A stretch of 64,000 nt of DNA from Candidatus Manganitrophus morganii (GTDB taxonomy: Bacteria > Nitrospirota > Nitrospiria > SBBL01 > Manganitrophaceae): the NCBI GenBank assembly GCA_021651055.1, contig JAJHOH010000001.1:186001-250000 (forward strand). Reading direction: 5' to 3'. Positions 42,788-51,105 of this stretch are shown piece after piece. The notes under the pieces were generated by a model. The model saw only the letters and a list, made by a program, of their open reading frames with translations, was not told the DNA's origin and did no database searches. Positions within the stretch are counted from its first letter, which is position 1, and every line of letters begins with the position of its first letter. The position numbers and the translations under genes were made by a program.

Positions 42788-43505
42788 CGATAAACTTTCC
42801 CTTCAAGCATTCAAATTGTTCAATCGCCTGCATGTAATCATCGGGACGTCCTATATCCATCCAGTAGCCGCCATAGGTTTTCACGGCAATGCCATGTTTC
42901 TGCGCAAGAAGATCTAACATCAGCCTATCAAAACCATACGGAATACTATCGGGTATGAATCGCAACACTTCACGGCTAAGCATATAAATTCCCATACTGA
43001 CCTCATAACTGGTTTTGGGTTTTTCACAAAAACCTCTCAGAATCTCATGACCATCTGTCTCCAGCACGCCATAGTCAATTAGTTGCTCACGCCGGTGCGC
43101 CGAAATGGTGAATAGACGATTATCTTTAATATGTTGTTCGTAGAATGCACCAAAATCCAGATCGGTAAGAATATCTCCGTTCATGACAAGGAAGTGTTTT
43201 GGAAGATCTGAAATCAGACGCAACGGCCCCATGGTTCCAAGCGGTTGACTCTCCAGTGAATAATCGATCAAGACATTCCACTTGGTACCGTCACCGAAGA
43301 AAGCCTTGATCAACTCAGCCTGATGGTTCACCGCCAAGGTAATGTGATCGAACCCTTGACGGGCCAATTGCCGGACGATCACCTCCAGAATCGGATAATC
43401 GCCAATCGGCATCAGCGGCTTAGGTAAGACAACTGTATACGGTCGCAAGCGTGTACCTTTGCCGCCCGCGAGAATGATTGCGCGCTTAGACATCCTATTT
43501 TTCAT
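42780..43505 (-). CDS. Sugar-1-phosphate nucleotidyltransferase
   Basis: The 241-residue protein starts with the pyrophosphorylase signature ILAGGKGTRLRPYTVVLPKPLMPIGDYP, then LVMNGDILTDLDFGAFYE and GFCEKPKTSYEVSMGIYML. It should activate a sugar phosphate with an NTP. The nucleotide (GTP, dTTP or UTP) cannot be told from sequence; it resembles the guanylyl/cytidylyl-transferases that sit beside LegB-type genes. GAGGATAC before ATG 43505 fixes the start. Confidence 0.86.
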   Translation of the reverse strand: MKNRMSKRAIILAGGKGTRLRPYTVVLPKPLMPIGDYPILEVIVRQLARQGFDHITLAVNHQAELIKAFFGDGTKWNVLIDYSLESQPLGTMGPLRLISDLPKHFLVMNGDILTDLDFGAFYEQHIKDNRLFTISAHRREQLIDYGVLETDGHEILRGFCEKPKTSYEVSMGIYMLSREVLRFIPDSIPYGFDRLMLDLLAQKHGIAVKTYGGYWMDIGRPDDYMQAIEQFECLKGKFIDG

Positions 43506-43550
43506 GTATCCTCATCATAAACAGATTGATCATTGGACTTCATTTCTGGG

Positions 43551-44546
43551 TCATAAGTTGTATGCATCGATCTTATAACGTGCCAGGTTGGTCGGATCGG
43601 TGAACCATTCAATCGTTTTTCTCAACCCCTGCTTAAAACCTTCCAGACCGCTATATTGAGGCTTCCAGCCCATCAGTTTCTCTGCTTTTTGGTAGCTTGC
43701 AACGAGGCGCTCCACTTCACTTTTTTCAGGGCGAAGTCGAACGGCGTCACACTCGATGTCGATCCGTACTCCCATCAATTCCGCAATGGTACGAACAGTC
43801 TCCTCAATCGAAATTTCGAAACCGCTCCCAATATTGGTCACAGTGCCATTAACTGCCTCGCAACTCATTGCAGAAATAAAACCTCGAACAGTGTCATCCA
43901 CATAGGAAAAATCACGGGTTGGATGTATAGCACCTAATTTAATTTTGCGTTTACCTGAAGCAATTTGGGTGATGATCGTAGGAATAACTGCCCGCGCGGA
44001 CTGCCGAGGACCATAGGTATTAAAGGGTCGCAATACCGCAAGTGGAGTACCGAAAGACATATAAAATGAGAGAGCAATCTGGTCGGCGCCGATCTTACTT
44101 GCCGAGTAGGGAGATTGACCCTGTAGCGGGTGCTCTTCCGTGATCGGGACAAACTGCGCCGTCCCATATACCTCGCTGGTGGAAGTGTGGACAACCTTGC
44201 GGACCCCCATTTCTCGCGCCGCTTGCACCACGTTGAGAGTTCCTTTAACATTGGTATCAACATAGGTATCTGGAGAGTGATAGGAATACGGAATTGCAAT
44301 CAGAGCGGCCAAATGCAACACCGTATCACAACCCTGCATGGCTGTTTTTACTCCATGCGGATCGCGAATATCGCCCGCGAAAACCTCAAACCGGCTTTTC
44401 ACGTCCGCTGCGCAATAATCAAGCCAACCATAAGAATTAAAAGAGTTGTAGAGAACAAAGGCTCGAACATCATGTCCTTCGCGGACTAGAGCCTCTGTAA
44501 GATGAGAGCCAATAAAACCGTCAGCGCCGGTGATCAATATTTTCAT
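43551..44546 (-). CDS. LegB-like NAD-dependent 4,6-dehydratase
   Basis: The 331-residue extended SDR has GADGFIGSHLTEALV (GxxGxxG at 7-13) and the striking YNSFNSYGWLDYC segment shared with LegB, the dehydratase of legionaminic acid synthesis. It also has TSTSEVYGTAQ, catalytic Tyr147/Lys151 in SPYSASKIGADQ, and RPFNTYGPRQSARAVIPT. It forms a 4-keto-6-deoxy nucleotide sugar. Neither a LegC aminotransferase nor a Leg synthase is adjacent, so the product may not be legionaminic acid. Confidence 0.85.
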   Translation of the reverse strand: MKILITGADGFIGSHLTEALVREGHDVRAFVLYNSFNSYGWLDYCAADVKSRFEVFAGDIRDPHGVKTAMQGCDTVLHLAALIAIPYSYHSPDTYVDTNVKGTLNVVQAAREMGVRKVVHTSTSEVYGTAQFVPITEEHPLQGQSPYSASKIGADQIALSFYMSFGTPLAVLRPFNTYGPRQSARAVIPTIITQIASGKRKIKLGAIHPTRDFSYVDDTVRGFISAMSCEAVNGTVTNIGSGFEISIEETVRTIAELMGVRIDIECDAVRLRPEKSEVERLVASYQKAEKLMGWKPQYSGLEGFKQGLRKTIEWFTDPTNLARYKIDAYNL

Positions 44547-44635
44547 GGTATATTCCCCAATATCAGTGCAGCTATTTAAAAGCGGTTTTCCCTCGCGTTA
44601 ACTGCAAGCGCCGAATCATCGAAGGTGGAAACATT

Positions 44636-44755
44636 TCAGATTCCTTCACCGTCCGGACCTCGAAGCGCCACCTCAGGTCGTCCTTTTAACAACGGCGAGA
44701 TTTTCGTATTTGCCAAAACCTGAAATACAGCCTGAAGTGATTGCGCGCTTATCAT
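44636..44755 (-). CDS. Small open frame (39 aa), possibly a gene remnant
   Basis: The 205-base gap between the SDR reductase and LegB-like genes contains a 39-codon frame on the minus strand. Its ATG overlaps the SDR stop by four bases (ATGA), in the style of the coupled genes around it. The sequence (MISAQSLQAVFQVLANTK...GPDGEGI) matches no family I recognise. A further 20-codon frame begins 1 base after its stop in another phase. It may be the truncated start of a lost gene or chance. Confidence 0.3.
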   Translation of the reverse strand: MISAQSLQAVFQVLANTKISPLLKGRPEVALRGPDGEGI

Positions 44756-45708
44756 TTGGCCTGACCCCATGCTTTCGAACAGAGAACGAGCGTGTCATCC
44801 AGCTCCTGCTCGACAATGCCTTTTAAATAAAAACCGGTTCTCTGAAGCTTTTCGCAATCGTATCGGAGTGCTCGAACCGGTTCGCCGACGGCCGGCTCAG
44901 GACGGACAATTTCAGGATGGAATCCCAAAATAATCTTGCAGCGCGCCGCGATCCGCTGCGTCATCTCCCAGATGCTCGATGAAGCTCCCCCCAGGTTGAA
45001 CAGGCCATCGCCGCACCCCTCCCGAGTAAGTCCAAGCAGATGCCCGACCGCCCGCCCAACATCTTCCAGCGGGATGAAATCACGTTGCTGCATCCCGCTC
45101 GATCGTAGGACCGTCTTGCGGGTTTGCACCGCCTGGCGGCAGAGGTCATTCGCCAGCAATGTCCAGCGGTCCACGTCCAGGTGAGTGGGCGCTCCAAATG
45201 CGTTTGAAAGCCGCATCACAATGCCGGTGATTTTTTTCTCGTCATGCGCCGCAAGCACAAAATCCTCGGCCGCATGGTGGGTGATGGCATAGGGATGAAT
45301 CGGTCTCGGCAGGGTGGCCTCCGTCAGATGGCCCACCAACGGCGCGCCATAGACATGCGCCGTGGAGAAGTAAATGAACCGCTCGACTCCTGCACCGATC
45401 GCGGCCTGGAGGACATTCAACGTACCGAGTGTATTGACCAAAACCGCCTTGCCGGGGTCGGCCACACATTCATTTTCATTCATTGCCGCCAAGTGCACGA
45501 CCGCCTGGACATCGCGCATCGCCTCCGAGAGGGAATCGCGTTCCAACACATCCATGGCCACTGTTTCCGCCGCAGGAAGCCAATCGGGTGCTGATTTCAC
45601 CTTTCGACTCCCTAACCGCATCCGAATGTTCGGCTCACGCGTCAACGCAACCGCGATCCGTCCGCCCAGATAGCCCAATCCGCCCGTGATTAGGACACGT
45701 TTGCTCAC
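44752..45708 (-). CDS. SDR nucleotide-sugar reductase of the CDP-sugar module
   Basis: The 318-residue extended SDR has VLITGGLGYLGGRIAVAL and VHLAAMNENEC. The catalytic pair reads Tyr140-Ala-Ile-Thr-His144 (HPYAITHHAAEDF), so the usual Lys of YxxxK is His. It follows a CDP-glucose cytidylyltransferase, a 4,6-dehydratase and a 3,5-epimerase-like cupin. It is therefore the likely 4-keto reductase finishing a CDP-6-deoxyhexose, like AltB of Yersinia. GTG 45708 overlaps the cupin stop by four bases; a TTG further upstream is also possible. Confidence 0.78.
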   Translation of the reverse strand: MSKRVLITGGLGYLGGRIAVALTREPNIRMRLGSRKVKSAPDWLPAAETVAMDVLERDSLSEAMRDVQAVVHLAAMNENECVADPGKAVLVNTLGTLNVLQAAIGAGVERFIYFSTAHVYGAPLVGHLTEATLPRPIHPYAITHHAAEDFVLAAHDEKKITGIVMRLSNAFGAPTHLDVDRWTLLANDLCRQAVQTRKTVLRSSGMQQRDFIPLEDVGRAVGHLLGLTREGCGDGLFNLGGASSSIWEMTQRIAARCKIILGFHPEIVRPEPAVGEPVRALRYDCEKLQRTGFYLKGIVEQELDDTLVLCSKAWGQAK

Positions 45709-46154
45709 CGGTGTTTTAGCTCCCAATTGTAGGGGATCGATGGATCGAAAGGATCGAGGCGATCGATCTCATCGGCCAGATGAGGAATGGAGGCGCAGTT
45801 GGCAACGATGGCTGTCTCGTGTCCGATCCCCTTGAACCCGTTCCAGACTCCCGGCGGCACCGTAACCAAGCAGTAATTGTCGGGACCCATGAATATTTCC
45901 TGTAACTGACCTCGCGTCGGACTGGTCGGGCGATTATCGAAGAGAACGAACTTGATGTTGCCATGCGGAACGGCGTAGTTCAGCACCATTTCCTTATGGA
46001 TATGCCATCCCTTTATTGCTCCCGGATGTACACAGGAGAAATAGATCTCCCCGAACCCTTGAAAACCTTCCGAATCACAGCGGAGCATGTGCATGATCTT
46101 CCCCCGCTCATCCAAAATCTGCTTGAGCGGGGTGACTTTTACCCCTTCAATCAT
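45705..46154 (-). CDS. RmlC-like cupin (CDP-4-keto-6-deoxyglucose epimerase type)
   Basis: The 149-residue cupin has the RmlC/WxcM fold: ILDERGKIMHMLRCDSEGFQGFGEIYFSCVHPGAIKGWHIHKEM, then NIKFVLFDNRP and VTVPPGVWNGFKGIG. The GWHIHKEM segment supplies the catalytic His region. In the CDP-sugar context it probably epimerises C3 and/or C5 of CDP-4-keto-6-deoxyglucose, like AltA, before the SDR reductase. It lies directly after rfbG with no gap. Confidence 0.82.
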   Translation of the reverse strand: MIEGVKVTPLKQILDERGKIMHMLRCDSEGFQGFGEIYFSCVHPGAIKGWHIHKEMVLNYAVPHGNIKFVLFDNRPTSPTRGQLQEIFMGPDNYCLVTVPPGVWNGFKGIGHETAIVANCASIPHLADEIDRLDPFDPSIPYNWELKHR

Positions 46155-47234
46155 TTACATCTCCATATATTCCGAGATCTGTCTGCGGGAGATCTCTAAT
46201 GCGCTTTGACCCTCGAGTACGCCCCGATACCAACGTATGGTTTCTGCAACCGCGCGCTCCGCGTCCCACTTGGGCCGCCATTGCATCAGCTGATTTGCCT
46301 TATCACAGTTCAGATGAAGCAATCGAGCTTCATGCGGTGCACCTGCCTGCGATGCAATTTCAACACACCCGCTCCCCCACCCGGCGATGACCAACTGGAC
46401 CAATTCGCCGACGGTGCGAATCGATTTCGCGTCCGGGCCAAAATTCCATGGTCCTGAAAAGCGCTTCGGCTCCTGAAACAAGCGGGCCGCCGTCAACAGA
46501 TAACCCGATAACGGCTCCAGTACATGTTGCCAGGGACGCGTTGAATGAGGATTCCGTATCTGAATCGATTTACCCGCTTTCAAGGCGCGGATCGCGTCCG
46601 GCACGAGACGATCGGCTGCCCAATCCCCTCCCCCGATCACGTTGCCCGCACGCACCGTCGCCGCGCCGAAGTCAGGCCGCGCATTAAAGTAGGAGTCTTG
46701 ATACGCGGAGAAGACCAACTCTGCCGCGGCCTTCGATGCACTATAGGGATCATGCCCGCCGAGTGGATCGGTTTCCCGGTACCCCCAGATCCATTCATTA
46801 TTGCGATAACACTTATCCGACGTGACATAAACGACCGCTTTGAGTGATTCACACCGTCTCGCCGCTTCAAGAATATTGACCGAGCCCGCCACGTTCGTAT
46901 CAAACGTCAGTTTCGGCTCCAAGTACGAAAGGCGCACAAGCGGTTGGGCCGCCAAGTGAAATAGAAATTCCGGCTGAAATCCATCAAAAGCTTTGTGGAC
47001 GGCGGTGCAATCGCGAATATCGTCGGTGACATGTTCGATGAGATTCTCCAGGCCCAACAGATTAAAGTGATCATTTTCCCGTTCGGGCGGCAGCGCATAT
47101 CCCAAAACCTGAGCTCCCAATTGATGCAGCCAGAGACAGAGCCAGGAACCCTTGAAACCGGTGTCGCCCGTCACCAATACACGTCGGCCGCGAAATACTT
47201 CGTTGAACCGATTTCCGCTTACCATTTCATCCAT
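46155..47234 (-). CDS. rfbG: CDP-glucose 4,6-dehydratase
   Basis: RfbG converts CDP-glucose to CDP-4-keto-6-deoxyglucose. The 359-residue SDR has VLVTGDTGFKGSWLCLWLHQLG, the family-specific HLAAQPLVRLSY, YVTSDKCYRNNEWIWGYRETDPLGGHDPYSASKAAAEL with catalytic Tyr-Lys, and VRAGNVIGGGDWA. It overlaps the rfbF cytidylyltransferase gene by 16 bases; an internal ATG at 47225 would reduce this. Downstream are a cupin epimerase and an SDR reductase. Confidence 0.94.
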   Translation of the reverse strand: MDEMVSGNRFNEVFRGRRVLVTGDTGFKGSWLCLWLHQLGAQVLGYALPPERENDHFNLLGLENLIEHVTDDIRDCTAVHKAFDGFQPEFLFHLAAQPLVRLSYLEPKLTFDTNVAGSVNILEAARRCESLKAVVYVTSDKCYRNNEWIWGYRETDPLGGHDPYSASKAAAELVFSAYQDSYFNARPDFGAATVRAGNVIGGGDWAADRLVPDAIRALKAGKSIQIRNPHSTRPWQHVLEPLSGYLLTAARLFQEPKRFSGPWNFGPDAKSIRTVGELVQLVIAGWGSGCVEIASQAGAPHEARLLHLNCDKANQLMQWRPKWDAERAVAETIRWYRGVLEGQSALEISRRQISEYMEM

Positions 47235-48001
47235 GGCGCTTCGCCTTTGGCAATCAAGCCATTTAAGAATGTGTAATCGCGATAGGTGTCCATCGGTTGC
47301 CAGAAACCCTCATGCGGGTACATCATCATCTGTACATCCTTCACTAATCGACGCATCGGCTCCAGTTCAAACACCAAATCTTCGCGATCCTCTAGGTAGT
47401 CGAAGATCTCTTTACGGCATACGAAAAATCCGCCGGAGATACGACCGCCGGTCGCCTGCGGCTTTTCGTTGAACTCCGTCACTAACCCTTCGGGAGAATT
47501 CATCAGCTCGCCGAAGCGGCCGGGTGGACGCACACCGGTCACCGTCAAAATACGTCCGTGTTTTTTATGGAAGGCGAGTACCTGGTCCAGATCAACATTG
47601 CCCAAGCCATCGCCGTAGGTCAGCATAAAATGCTCATCATCACCGATGTAGGACCGCACTTTCCTTAAGCGGGCTCCCGTCATCGCATCGGTTCCGGTAT
47701 CGGCCAGCGTCACCCGCCAATCCATCTCTTCGTGATTTGTGTGATACTCGATCGATTTTTGAGCGCCCAACGTCACCGTGCAGTCGCGCGTTTGCGCCTC
47801 ATAATTGAGAAAGAACTCCTTAATCACCTGGCCTTTGTATCCCAAGCATAAGACAAAGTCCTTATGATCGAAGCTGGCGTAGTATTTCATCAAATGCCAG
47901 AGAATCGGATACCGTCCGACGGGGATCATCGGCTTGGGAAGATTGTCGGCGACGTCGCGTATTCGCGTACCGTAGCCGCCGCAAAGGATAACGACTTTCA
48001 A
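47219..48001 (-). CDS. rfbF: Glucose-1-phosphate cytidylyltransferase
   Basis: RfbF makes CDP-glucose from glucose-1-phosphate and CTP, the first step of the CDP-sugar branch. The 260-residue protein has the signature ILCGGYGTRIRDVADNLPKPMIPVG, LCLGYKGQVIKEFF, FMLTYGDGLGNVDLDQ and EGFWQPMDTYRD, which fit RfbF/DdhA closely. The start is TTG 48001, overlapping the GT4 stop. It pairs with rfbG immediately downstream. Confidence 0.95.
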   Translation of the reverse strand: MKVVILCGGYGTRIRDVADNLPKPMIPVGRYPILWHLMKYYASFDHKDFVLCLGYKGQVIKEFFLNYEAQTRDCTVTLGAQKSIEYHTNHEEMDWRVTLADTGTDAMTGARLRKVRSYIGDDEHFMLTYGDGLGNVDLDQVLAFHKKHGRILTVTGVRPPGRFGELMNSPEGLVTEFNEKPQATGGRISGGFFVCRKEIFDYLEDREDLVFELEPMRRLVKDVQMMMYPHEGFWQPMDTYRDYTFLNGLIAKGEAPWMKW

Positions 48002-49227
48002 TTCGTGACCTCCCCCGCAGTGTTAAATGCACAGGGTGCTAAACCGGAGGCGATGAAGACCTCGCGCACACGCTTACGCATGACGTCTAACGAGAACGTG
48101 CGCTCATACTTTGCCCGCGCATTGCGCCCTAAAGTTTCCCGGAAATTCTTATCCGCCAACAAACGATCCATGGCCTCAAAAAGCGCTTCGCTCGATCCAG
48201 GTTCGACCAGTAACCCTTCCCTTCCATCCGCTAATGCCTCAGGAATGCCGCCCACATTTGTAGTCACAATTGCACAGCCGGCATGCATCGCTTCAATAAT
48301 GCTATACGGAAACCCCTCCCACAAAGAAGGAAATGCATAAATATCAAATGAACGGAGTAATTTATTTACATCACCTTGATAACGGCCTAAGAGCCGGACT
48401 CTGTTTTGTAAACCCATGGAACAGACACGACGTGCGAGTTCTACCGATGCATTACCCTCACCTGCCATGACTAATTCAACCGAGGCATACTTCCGCGCAA
48501 GCAACGCAAATGCATCCAGGAGATGGATCGCCCCTTTCCCCCTGTCCATGCGGGCGATGCAGCCGATAACATCAGAATTGGATTTAATCGTTGCTGGCCC
48601 AGGAGAAGAGGCATCTTCAATGCCATTATGAATCACTCTTCCCTTCTGGAGGGGCATACCATGCGTTATCTGCAATGAATACAATATCGCCTGCGCATTG
48701 ACAATCACTAAGTCAGCAGAGTTCCAAACCAGCTTGTCGAGCAGTCCATCATAGAATCGCACTAAAAGACGACGCGGGGCAGGCATGCTGACAATACTCA
48801 GGACAACCGGGATACGGGACCACCGCGCGGCCACGGCCATTGCAAGGGTTGATCTCGCTGCAGGATAGCCGCCATTGCAACACAAAACCACGGAGGGTTT
48901 CATTTTAGCTAACAACGCAAGAAAGACCAGGATGTTCCCGAAAAATAACAGCGGATCAGCAAGAATGAACGGCAGCAAGCAGAACCTCCTTATCAGTTTG
49001 GGGGCTTTACCGAGCCGATATGCAACCATCGATGCGGTTAGAAACTTTACAGCAAGTACGGTTGCAGGGCGCTCGAGCCGATGAATATCGGCTGGGAATA
49101 GCCCACCCGCATTGCTCCCGATGATCACGCGTTTGTATAGGCCAGAAACACCATTCACAAGATCGATAAGATATCGATTGCCGCCGCCAAGGACATAATT
49201 TTCCGTGAAGACGAAAAGTGAGCTCAT
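47998..49227 (-). CDS. GT4-type glycosyltransferase
   Basis: The 409-residue protein has the GT-B fold. Its N-terminal acceptor domain starts VFTENYVLGGGNRYLIDLVNG. Its donor domain has IGCIARMDRGKGAIHLLDAFALLA, VRLLGRYQGDVNKLLRSFDIYAFPSLWEGFPYSIIEAMHAGCAIVTTNVGGIPE and a C-terminal ADKNFRETLGRNARAKYERTFS. The ExFPxxxxEAMxxG-like region with Glu is intact. It likely adds a sugar of the repeat unit, perhaps the CDP-derived one encoded beside it. Confidence 0.92.
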   Translation of the reverse strand: MSSLFVFTENYVLGGGNRYLIDLVNGVSGLYKRVIIGSNAGGLFPADIHRLERPATVLAVKFLTASMVAYRLGKAPKLIRRFCLLPFILADPLLFFGNILVFLALLAKMKPSVVLCCNGGYPAARSTLAMAVAARWSRIPVVLSIVSMPAPRRLLVRFYDGLLDKLVWNSADLVIVNAQAILYSLQITHGMPLQKGRVIHNGIEDASSPGPATIKSNSDVIGCIARMDRGKGAIHLLDAFALLARKYASVELVMAGEGNASVELARRVCSMGLQNRVRLLGRYQGDVNKLLRSFDIYAFPSLWEGFPYSIIEAMHAGCAIVTTNVGGIPEALADGREGLLVEPGSSEALFEAMDRLLADKNFRETLGRNARAKYERTFSLDVMRKRVREVFIASGLAPCAFNTAGEVTN

Positions 49228-49230
49228 CGT

Positions 49231-49480
49231 TTATTCTTCTCCGGGCATGCCGATATAGTGGAGATCTTCAAACGACTTGATTACATCATTCAAGTGCTCC
49301 AATATATTATCGAACGTGAGTGCTTCGAATGGGTAAGACACAATATTCATGTCATGCACAAAATCTGCTTGCGACCGTAAATTTATATCAATACCGATCG
49401 CGCCCGATCGTTTTGCGGCTCCCGCCGTCGACATCCAGCGTTTTATCGTCATTGTTTGTCCATACCAGGGCCATGGTCAT
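49231..49480 (-). pseudogene. Frameshifted and truncated SAM-dependent methyltransferase remnant
   Basis: On the minus strand an ATG at 49480 (AAAGGAG upstream) opens MTMALVWTNNDDKTLDVDGGSRK, which looks like motif I of a class I methyltransferase (LDVGCG). The reading then continues in another frame as KRSGAIGIDINLRSQADFVHDMN and LTFDNILEHLNDVIKSF, the next motifs of the same fold. A frame change lies near 49400 at a run of A. Motif I has Asp instead of Gly, the post-motif region seems shortened, and the C-terminal half is missing. It is wedged between wzx and a GT4 gene. Confidence 0.65.
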
Positions 49481-49507
49481 TAGAAATGACGCTCCTTTAC
49501 ATTGAGG

Positions 49508-51094
49508 CTAAATCTTCCATGCTTTCAAGTTCCGAAGCGAACGCTTCATTTCTTCTCGTTCCATTCCGATGAGCCATGGAAGGAGCCATACGATCCACAT
49601 CACCAAAACAACGTAAATAAAGGACGCAACGATCACCGGGATCAGTAGGCCGGCCAAATCGAAAGACTCTAGATTCCAGAGAAAGCCGACGAGCATCTTC
49701 GCACAATATCCCGCTCCCATCATCAGAGGAATACCGACGACTTGAAAGATCCAATCGAACCCCCATCCGCTGAAACGGGCGATCACCCATGCCTGAATAT
49801 TGACAGAGAAAATTCCCAACAGCACCATTTTGATTGCAATGCCGATGGCTCCCATCCCTAAACCGGGAACCCATCCACCCTGCGTCGGGACGAGCATCAA
49901 ATAAGAAAAGGGGATAGAAACCAACATTATACTGGCGCTGACAAGCATATATTTGTGGGTATGCCCACTCGCCAGAAACATGGTCCCGCCGATTTGGCCC
50001 AGCGATTGATGAATCGGGTAGAGCAGCATGATGGCCAGGACCGGCCAAGCCTGAGCGTACGATTGTCCTAAGGAAATCATCACAATCTCTTTCGACCAAG
50101 GGAGCAGTAAGCCGGTGATCATGGCGCCCAGCATCACCAGTCCTCGGCTGACCTTGTGGTAAAGCATGGCGACCCTCTCATTATCGCGCTTTGCCCAAGA
50201 GGCGGCCATTTCTTTCCAAAAAACATTCAAGATCGAGGCGGTCGCCAAGAGACTGACATTTGCAAACTGGCTCGCAATCTGAAAATAGCCCTGTTGCGTC
50301 GCCCCTCCAAACTTTTGAAGCATCCATCTATCGGCGAAGTCGTAAAAAAACCCAATAAGAGAAAGCATCATCAGGGGCTTGCAATAGACCCAATACTCCC
50401 GAATAATTTGTTTGAGGGTCACCTCGGCCTCGGAAGGCACCGCTTGATTATCTCTCAAGAATCGGTAGGCCAATAACGTCGCGACAGCATATTGGACGAT
50501 GATTAAAAACAGGATATTTTCGGCAGACATGCGACCTGTGATTAATAAGAACGAGACCATTATCAGGTAGATCATTGCGATGGAGAGGTTCAACAGCTGG
50601 ATTTTTATTGTCTTCCGCATGCTCTCGCCGATCTGGCTCACGGTTTGCCATACTTGTTGCTGCATAAATGCCGCCAAGAGAGCGATGAGGACAATCGTGC
50701 GGTTATGTCCCAGCCAAACTTTTTCAAAAATGCTGGACGGAATAATCATGGCAACCAGCAACAGCATGATCATGAATTGGAGTGCCAGCCAGGAAATATA
50801 GGACAGATAAAACCGGGGCCCTTGGGCATGCCGGGAAAGAAAGGTGTAAAACGCACTCGAACTTCCCATATCGAGCAACGACCGAATCGCGACAAAGCTT
50901 CCGATCAGAAACATCAAATCGCCATAACCGGATGGATTCAATCCACGCGCAATAAGCACTCCGGAAACGAACCCAAGCGTGGCGCGGATCCCGTTGGAGC
51001 CGACAGACACCAAAAACCTGGTCTTCAACGACGTGGAATGGAGCATCTCTTCGTGCCCCAAGAACCTGGTTTTCAATGATGTGGAGTGGAGCAT
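49508..51094 (-). CDS. wzx: Polysaccharide flippase (Wzx, MATE/MOP superfamily)
   Basis: The ~528-residue protein is a multi-helix membrane protein (about 12-14 helices) with the MOP-type start RFLVSVGSNGIRATLGFVSGVLIARGLNPSGYGDLMFL and later YFQIASQFANVSLLATASILNVFWK. It flips undecaprenyl-linked repeat units to the periplasm. The start is uncertain: a 48-bp duplication (51005-51100) gives two equivalent ATGs, 51094 and 51046, each followed by MLHSTSLKTRFL. It follows the LIC12162-type gene by 11 bases. Confidence 0.88.
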   Translation of the reverse strand: MLHSTSLKTRFLGHEEMLHSTSLKTRFLVSVGSNGIRATLGFVSGVLIARGLNPSGYGDLMFLIGSFVAIRSLLDMGSSSAFYTFLSRHAQGPRFYLSYISWLALQFMIMLLLVAMIIPSSIFEKVWLGHNRTIVLIALLAAFMQQQVWQTVSQIGESMRKTIKIQLLNLSIAMIYLIMVSFLLITGRMSAENILFLIIVQYAVATLLAYRFLRDNQAVPSEAEVTLKQIIREYWVYCKPLMMLSLIGFFYDFADRWMLQKFGGATQQGYFQIASQFANVSLLATASILNVFWKEMAASWAKRDNERVAMLYHKVSRGLVMLGAMITGLLLPWSKEIVMISLGQSYAQAWPVLAIMLLYPIHQSLGQIGGTMFLASGHTHKYMLVSASIMLVSIPFSYLMLVPTQGGWVPGLGMGAIGIAIKMVLLGIFSVNIQAWVIARFSGWGFDWIFQVVGIPLMMGAGYCAKMLVGFLWNLESFDLAGLLIPVIVASFIYVVLVMWIVWLLPWLIGMEREEMKRSLRNLKAWKI

Positions 51095-51100
51095 GTCTTC
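51005..51100 (-). repeat. Tandem 48-bp duplication at the wzx start
   Basis: Two adjacent 48-base units (51100-51053 and 51052-51005) each encode E-(D/E)-MLHSTSLKTRFL plus two differing residues. They agree at 38 of 48 bases. Within the shared residues MLHSTSLKTRFL all five base differences are silent, so the units have diverged under protein-level constraint or were joined by recombination between related alleles. Confidence 0.75.
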
Positions 51101-51105
51101 GTAAC

